Source of the DNA: Streptomyces niphimycinicus
GTDB lineage: Bacteria > Actinomycetota > Actinomycetes > Streptomycetales > Streptomycetaceae
Length of the DNA stretch: 47,641 nt
Assembly: GCF_018883605.1 (NCBI RefSeq)
Contig: NZ_JAHLEM010000075.1
Span: forward strand, 1 to 47,641
Reading direction: 5' to 3'
The notes under the pieces are model-generated. The model made no database searches, was not told the DNA's origin, and worked only from the letters and a program-made list of their open reading frames with translations. A program made the position numbers and the translations under genes. Shown piece by piece: positions 42,934 through 47,641 of the stretch (its first letter is position 1; each line of letters opens with the position of its first letter).

Positions 42934-43788
42934 TCAGGTGTGCTGCTCGATGCGGTAGATGAGTTCCCGGGACGCTGCTGGCTTGAGCGCGTAGCTCTCA
43001 AGACGATCCAGCACGCTCCGATATTTCATGAGATGGGCTTCCGAGTCGAGCAGCACCGTGGCGTGATCCGTGTCGAGCTCCACGGTGTCGAGTTGGGGAA
43101 CTGAGCCGCCGAAGTAGTCGATGGGGTGACCGGAGCCATGGAGCGGCCCCGCGCCGAACGGGACCACCACGATCGTGACATTCTCGCGTTCGCTCATCTC
43201 GATGAGGTGTTGAAGCTGGGCGCGGGCCACGGCCGGGCCGCCGAGGCCCATCCGTAGGGCGGCTTCGTGGATGATCGCGGTCAGCGGGGTTGGCTTGCCC
43301 TCGTGCAGGATTCCCTGCCGCTTGATCCGGTGCGAGAGTCGATGTTCCACCGCGTGCGGTGGAAGAGGTGGGACCGTCGAGTCGAAGAGCGCTCGGGCGT
43401 GGTCCCTGGTCTGCAGAAGGCCCGGCATGTGGATCATCGTGGCGACGCGCACGAGGGTGGCGTGGTGCTCCAGCTCGGCCAGGTCGAGTAGTCCGGCGGG
43501 CAGGACCTCTCGCTGCTGCTCCCACCAGCCCCGGGTCTGTCTCCCGGTCATCTCCACGAGGGCGTCGATCAGCGCCTGATCCGCGCAGTTGTAGAGGCTC
43601 GCCAGGTGGCGCACCCGGTCGGCACTCACCGCGTAGCGCCCTGCCTCGATGCTGCTGACGCGTGACTGGCTGGCCCCGAAGAGGCGACCCGCGTCGGTAG
43701 CGGAGAGGTCGGTTCGTTCGCGGAGCCGTCGCAACTCCGCGCCCAAGCGCCGCTGTCGCACGGTCGGCGGGTACTTGGTCGGGGCCAT
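42934..43788 (-). CDS. WhiJ-like XRE regulator (HTH plus DUF5753)
   Basis: 284 aa. The HTH is RRLGAELRRLRERTDLSATDAGRLFGASQSRVSSIEAGRYAVSADRV. A DUF5753 domain follows (MIHMPGLLQTRDHARALF, LHEAALRMGLGG with an I in place of the first L, VTIVVVPFGAG). This is the standard partner of DUF397 proteins in WhiJ/AbaA-type loci that influence development and antibiotic production. The start ATG 43788 follows GGGAGAGA. Divergent from the small gene at 43954, with a dyad between. Confidence 0.92.
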   Translation of the reverse strand: MAPTKYPPTVRQRRLGAELRRLRERTDLSATDAGRLFGASQSRVSSIEAGRYAVSADRVRHLASLYNCADQALIDALVEMTGRQTRGWWEQQREVLPAGLLDLAELEHHATLVRVATMIHMPGLLQTRDHARALFDSTVPPLPPHAVEHRLSHRIKRQGILHEGKPTPLTAIIHEAALRMGLGGPAVARAQLQHLIEMSERENVTIVVVPFGAGPLHGSGHPIDYFGGSVPQLDTVELDTDHATVLLDSEAHLMKYRSVLDRLESYALKPAASRELIYRIEQHT

Positions 43789-43883
43789 GAGCCATCTCTC
43801 CCTGCAAGGTTTGGGCGTGGTGGTGTCACCCTATCGGGCGGCATTGGGCTCCATGCGCTGAAAACCTGGGATGTAGCCCATGT

Positions 43884-43901
43884 TTCACGCTACGGTGTGA
43901 A
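43884..43901. promoter_or_regulatory. Dyad between the XRE gene and the small-protein gene
   Basis: TTCAC-N8-GTGAA at 43884-43901 overlaps a possible -10 (TACGGT) reading toward 43954. Candidate binding site for the WhiJ-like regulator. Confidence 0.45.
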
Positions 43902-43953
43902 TCGCGTCACCGTACGTGCATGGCCCAATTCCCCCTCCTGACGGGAGACTTCC

Positions 43954-44259
43954 ATGGCTGCCTTCGACTTCGACCAAGAACTCCGCGATCTCGCACTCGA
44001 CCAGGCGCCCCGCGTCTTCGCCGTCGCCGTGCAGTACGAGGTGGAACCTGGCACGCTGGACGGCGAAATCGCCGCGTGGGGCCTCGCGTACGACGACGGG
44101 AGTGCGCACGTCGTCACCGCCAACGGGCGGCACCAGCTCACCCTCACTTCACCCGAACGGGCGACGTGGTGGTTCGGACGGGAGAAGGGGATCACCGCGC
44201 GGATCGTGTGGTTCGCCGCGTCCTCGGCGCCCGCCTTCGAGCGGGCCGAGGCGGCCTGA
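43954..44259 (+). CDS. Small hypothetical protein of the WhiJ-like locus
   Basis: 101 aa. FDFDQELRDLALDQAPRVFAVAVQYE ... GWGLAYDDG-like middle (AAWGLAYDDGSAHVV) ... ARIVWFAAS. It is a mixed alpha/beta soluble protein without catalytic motifs, of a kind I recognise beside XRE/DUF397 pairs in streptomycetes. ATG 43954 follows GGGAGA by five nt. Possibly the third member of the regulatory set. Confidence 0.75.
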   Translation: MAAFDFDQELRDLALDQAPRVFAVAVQYEVEPGTLDGEIAAWGLAYDDGSAHVVTANGRHQLTLTSPERATWWFGREKGITARIVWFAASSAPAFERAEAA

Positions 44260-44281
44260 GACCGGTTGTCGGGCGAGGGTA

Positions 44282-44711
44282 TCGTCTCGCGCCTTCGGCG
44301 CATTTGAGCATGGGCAGCGGAGGTGCCGGGCCAGGGCGCGTCGCCGGCCGGGGGGCCGGTGGGGTGCGGGGGCCGTGGCGGCATTTGTGCGCGGTGGCCG
44401 GGCCCGGTGCCGGACTGCGGGGGTTGGGGATGCCTTCTGGAAATGCTTGATGTAGTAGTTGCGCCAGATCAAGTGTTTTCGGAGGGGGTACCCGGAGGGG
44501 CGGGGCCGAGCGCGACGTCAGACCGCCCCAGCCCCCACCCACGGTCCGGCGTCGCACCGCACGGGATCATGCCCCCACTCCGGCACCGGCCCTAGCCTCA
44601 GAGCACCGTTGCCGCCACCGGTGCCCACCCCAACCGGCCCGGCGCCCGGCGGCGAGGCCCGCGCCCCCCACCCCGCCGCCCATGCTCAAATGCGCCGAAG
44701 GCGCGAGACGA
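44282..44711. mobile_element. 430-bp MITE-like element with perfect 34-bp inverted ends
   Basis: Bases 44282-44315 and the reverse complement of 44678-44711 are identical over 34 bp (TCGTCTCGCGCC ... GAGCATGGGC). Each end holds its own GCGCC-TTC-GGCGC hairpin. The 362-bp interior has no convincing gene, only a second dyad (CTTGAT/ATCAAG, 44447-44472). It is non-coding, terminally repeated and placed in an intergenic gap: the properties of a miniature transposable or repetitive element. Confidence 0.6.
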
Positions 44712-44797
44712 AACCCGCACTCAACCGAGCCGCCCAACTTCAACCGGCCGCGCCCATCGGCGCGGGCCACCGGGCCGATGCGCACCGTGTCACGCAC

Positions 44798-44835
44798 GCG
44801 GGCCGTGGCCGCCCGAAGGCGTGGCCACGGCCCGC
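44798..44835 (-). terminator. Terminator of the second GH92 gene
   Basis: 13-bp stem GCGGGCCGTGGCC/GGCCACGGCCCGC with a 12-nt loop, 33 bp after the stop codon. Confidence 0.8.
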
Positions 44836-44867
44836 ATGTCTCATCGCATCGCGCAGCTCAGCTCACT

Positions 44868-47641
44868 TCAGCTCAGCAGTTCCACCTCCGCCAGGGTCGC
44901 CTTGGCATCCGGCACCAGCCGGTAGTGCGCGTATGTACCGGGCGTGCGTACCGAGAAGACGCGGGTCTGCTTGTCCCAGCTGAAGGACTCGCCCGACCTG
45001 CGGTCCAGGTCCTTCCAGCTCTCGCCGTCCGGAGAGCCCTGGAGCACCCATCCCGTCGGGGCCTTGCCGCGGTCCGACGACGTCAGGGTGTACTGCACCG
45101 CGCGGCCCGGCTCCGTGACCGGCAGGTCCACCGACTCGAAGGTGGCCTCGGTGGTCGAGGTGTTGTCCAGGAGGGCCGTACCGCCGCTCGGCACCGTCAG
45201 GTCGTGGCGCGGGGTGGGCACCTTGTCGTCCTTGGTGATGGAGGACGGCGCGGCGTTCTTCCCCGTGCCCCAGGCCGACGGCTTGGCGCCCATCGCGAAC
45301 TCCAGCGTGCCGCCCTTGGCGAGCACCGAGTGCGGCAGCGCGGTGGAGTTCCATGCCTTGCCGTTGACCTTCAGACCCTGGACGTACACGTTCCGCGCGC
45401 TGTTGCGCGGGGCCTTGACGACCAGGTCGCGGCCGTTCTCCAGATGCACCGTGGCCTTGGTGAACTGCGGCGATCCGACCGCGTACTCCGAGCCGCCCAT
45501 CACCAGCGGGTAGAAGCCCAGCGAGCTGAAGAGGTACCAGGCGGACTGCTCGCCGTTGTCCTCGTCGCCGTGGTAGCCCTGGCCGATCTCGCTGCCGGTG
45601 TAGAGGCGGGAGAGCACCTCGCGCACCTTCTCCTGGGTCTTCCACGGCTGGCCCGCCGCGTCGTACATGTACGTCACATGGTGGGCGACCTGGTTGCTGT
45701 GGCCGTAATTGCCCATGCGGACGTCCCGTGCCTCGGTCATCTCGTGGATGACGCCGCCGTAGGAACCGGCGAACTCCGGCGAGGCGGTCTCCGGGGTGGA
45801 GAAGTAGGTGTCCAGCTTCTTCGCCAGGCCCGCGCGGCCGCCGTAGAGGTTGGCCAGGCCCCGGCTGTCCTGGGGCGCGGTGAAGGCGTAGCCCCAGCCG
45901 TTGGTCTCGGTGTAGTCGTAGCCCCAGATCCGGGGGTCGTACTTGTCGGAGGGCACGCGCCACTTTCCATTGGCGTCCTTGCCCTGGAAGAAGCCCGCCT
46001 TGTCGTCGAAGAGCGAGACATAGCCCTGCGCACGGTGCAGGAAGTACTCGGACTCGTCCTTGTAGCGGGCCTTCTTCGTCTTCGCGTAGAGCGCCTTGCC
46101 CATGTTCGCGAGGCCGTAGTCGTTGAGATAGCCCTCCAGCGCCCAGGACAGGCCCTCATGGGTCTCGGTGCTGGTGTAGCCGAGGAAGGGCGAGGAGGAC
46201 ATGCCCTTCCGGCCGACGCCCGACGTGGGCGGCACGGCGGTGGCGTTCTTCAGCGCGGCCTCGTACGCGGCCTCGGCGTCGAACCGCACACCCTTCAGAT
46301 ACGCGTCGGCGAAGGCCACGTCCGAGCTGGTGCCGGTCATCAGATCGGCGTAGCCCGGTGAGGACCAGCGGGATATCCAGCCGCCGTCCTTGTACTGCTG
46401 CACGAAGCCGTCGACCATCGTGCCCGCCCGCTTCGGGGTGAGCAGGGAGTAGGCGGGCCAGGTGGTGCGGTAGGTGTCCCAGAAGCCGTTGTTGACGTAC
46501 ACCTTGCCGTCGACGATCTTCGCGCCGGTGTGGGTCGGGGTGTTCTCCCCGGTGGCCGGCGAGAAGGCGCTCGCGTACTGGTAGCGGGGCTTGGCCGCCG
46601 TGCCCGTGTTCTCGAAGGAGGAATTGGGATAGAGGTACAGCCGGTAGAGGCTGGAGTAGAGCGAGGTGAGCTGGCCGCGGTCCGCGCCCTCGACCTCGAT
46701 CCGGCCCAGGATGTCGTCCCACTCCGCCTGTGCGGCCCGCTCGATCTGCCCGAACGACCGCGACGCGGGCAGCTCCCGGTCGAGGTTGGCCTTCGCCTGG
46801 TCGACGCCGATCAGCGAGGTGGCGAGCCGGAGGGTGACCGTCCGGTCCTTCCCCGGCTTGAAGCGGAAGTAGCCCGTGACGTCCTTACCGCCGCCTCCGT
46901 CCAGCTTGCCGCTCGCGCTCACCGGGGTGTCGAAGACGCCGTAGACGAACATCCGGGTGGCGCCGGCGGATCCCCCGCTCTTGACGTCGGAGTAGCCGGA
47001 GACCACCCCGTTCCCGGCGTCGAGGGTCAGCCCGCCGTTGTTGTTGACGTTGTCGAAGACGACGCTCGCGTTCTCGCCCGGATAGGTGAACCGCATGACC
47101 GCGGCGTGATCGGTGGGCGCGATCTCGGTCTTGAGGCCGTTCTCGAAGGTCACTCCGTAGGAGTAGGGCCGGGCGGTCTCCTTCTCATGGCGGAAGGGGA
47201 GCGCGCGGGCGGTCCGGGAGGCGTTGGGTACGTCGGCCGCGGTGGACGGCATCACCTGGAAGGTCTGCCGGTCGCCCATCCAGGGGCTGGGCTCATGGCT
47301 GGCGCTGAACGCCTGGATGGTGGGGAGGTTGTCGGCGTTGTTGGCGCGGGCGTACTGGTAGAGCCAGTCGGTGGAGCCCGCGTTGGTCACCGGCGTCCAG
47401 AAGTTGAAGCCATTGGGGACGGCGGTGGCCGGGAAGTTGTTGCCGCGCGAGAAGCTGCCGCTGGAGTTGGTGCCGCGGGTGGTCAGGGCATAGTCCGACA
47501 GGTGCGTCAGCGGCTTCTCGGGCGCCTTGGGGGCGATGGAGATGTCGTCCACCCAGCCCCGGAACTGCGCGGGGCCCTTGGGGGAGTCGTAGGCCACGAG
47601 GATCCGGTCGACCGTCTTGCCCGCGGCGACCGCGCCGATCC
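44868..47641 (-). CDS. GH92 alpha-mannosidase (5' end outside window)
   Basis: At least 924 aa, open to the window edge, so signal peptide and first domain are not seen. The visible N-terminus (ILVAYDSPKGPAQFRGWVDDISI) closes a beta-sandwich domain. The GH92 N-domain follows with GTNSSGSFSRGNNFPATAVPNGF. The catalytic domain has GFWDTYRTTWPAYSLL, TETHEGLSWALEGYL and GDEDNGEQSAWYLFSSLGFYP (general-base Asp region). The last 120 residues form an F5/8-type (discoidin-like) sugar-binding domain ending YRLVPDAKATLAEVELL. It differs clearly from the GH92 at 35919 in sequence and domain order, so it is a separate subfamily, not a recent duplicate. Confidence 0.93.
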   Translation of the reverse strand, partial: IGAVAAGKTVDRILVAYDSPKGPAQFRGWVDDISIAPKAPEKPLTHLSDYALTTRGTNSSGSFSRGNNFPATAVPNGFNFWTPVTNAGSTDWLYQYARANNADNLPTIQAFSASHEPSPWMGDRQTFQVMPSTAADVPNASRTARALPFRHEKETARPYSYGVTFENGLKTEIAPTDHAAVMRFTYPGENASVVFDNVNNNGGLTLDAGNGVVSGYSDVKSGGSAGATRMFVYGVFDTPVSASGKLDGGGGKDVTGYFRFKPGKDRTVTLRLATSLIGVDQAKANLDRELPASRSFGQIERAAQAEWDDILGRIEVEGADRGQLTSLYSSLYRLYLYPNSSFENTGTAAKPRYQYASAFSPATGENTPTHTGAKIVDGKVYVNNGFWDTYRTTWPAYSLLTPKRAGTMVDGFVQQYKDGGWISRWSSPGYADLMTGTSSDVAFADAYLKGVRFDAEAAYEAALKNATAVPPTSGVGRKGMSSSPFLGYTSTETHEGLSWALEGYLNDYGLANMGKALYAKTKKARYKDESEYFLHRAQGYVSLFDDKAGFFQGKDANGKWRVPSDKYDPRIWGYDYTETNGWGYAFTAPQDSRGLANLYGGRAGLAKKLDTYFSTPETASPEFAGSYGGVIHEMTEARDVRMGNYGHSNQVAHHVTYMYDAAGQPWKTQEKVREVLSRLYTGSEIGQGYHGDEDNGEQSAWYLFSSLGFYPLVMGGSEYAVGSPQFTKATVHLENGRDLVVKAPRNSARNVYVQGLKVNGKAWNSTALPHSVLAKGGTLEFAMGAKPSAWGTGKNAAPSSITKDDKVPTPRHDLTVPSGGTALLDNTSTTEATFESVDLPVTEPGRAVQYTLTSSDRGKAPTGWVLQGSPDGESWKDLDRRSGESFSWDKQTRVFSVRTPGTYAHYRLVPDAKATLAEVELLS

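Noticed and set aside
44149..44472. 107-residue minus-strand frame inside the 430-bp element
   Set aside because: Proline/arginine-rich after the first 15 residues, no ribosome site, and it reads through the left inverted repeat.

Overview
The window is high-GC actinobacterial DNA and almost certainly comes from a Streptomyces or close relative. The signs are strong third-position G/C bias, GTG starts, twin-arginine and lipoprotein exports, XRE/DUF397 pairs, several leaderless promoters (TANNNT, about 6 nt, ATG), and secreted exoglycosidases typical of the genus. No tRNA, rRNA, CRISPR array or phage structural gene was seen.

Layout. 1-4.2 kb: a secreted GH27 alpha-galactosidase gene carrying one in-frame TAG, an intact SGNH hydrolase, and a field of gene and transposase remnants. 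4.2-8.8 kb: three regulator modules (SDR/Rrf2, a lone TetR, epimerase/TetR), each with a clear palindromic operator, plus a LysR remnant. 8.9-15.5 kb: a small island bounded by a 40-bp perfect direct repeat of the 3' end of a murA-like gene, with GTCCCAG arm-like repeats just inside both ends. It carries a small EACC1-like protein, an HExxH protein split by an in-frame TAG, a DUF262 protein, a DUF3696-type AAA ATPase and an unknown partner, then anti-sigma and UvrD helicase remnants. No integrase is visible. 15.5-22.6 kb: XRE-MurA fusion, Uma2 remnant, LysR regulator, an aminoglycoside/hydroxyurea-type phosphotransferase, and aconitase with an iron box. 22.8-25.5 kb: insertion-sequence remnants around a small lipoprotein/membrane-protein pair.

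25.5-34.4 kb is a galactosamine or N-acetylgalactosamine locus. A GntR/HutC regulator lies upstream of kbaZ-agaS-sugar kinase-DMT transporter-kbaY, all on the minus strand, followed by a divergent Tat-exported GH36 enzyme. Near-identical 17-bp operators at the regulator's own start and at the kbaZ promoter link the regulator to the pathway. 34.4-39.2 kb: MFS remnant, double-GNAT acetyltransferase and a secreted GH92 alpha-mannosidase with a LacI-type operator. 39.3-40.6 kb: an Rpn/PD-(D/E)XK-like protein followed by a gene made only of two copies of its C-terminal domain. 40.6-44.3 kb: PIG-L deacetylase, NmrA-like/HxlR divergent pair, and a WhiJ-like DUF397/XRE/small-protein locus. 44.28-44.71 kb: a 430-bp element with perfect 34-bp inverted ends. 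44.9 kb to the end: a second GH92 enzyme, 5' end outside the window.

Taken together, this looks like a chromosomal-arm-like accessory region devoted to breaking down glycoconjugates outside the cell (GH27, GH36, two GH92, SGNH esterase) and using amino sugars inside it. It is interrupted by decayed mobile DNA and one compact putative defence island. All product names come from reading motifs by eye; no database search was run.
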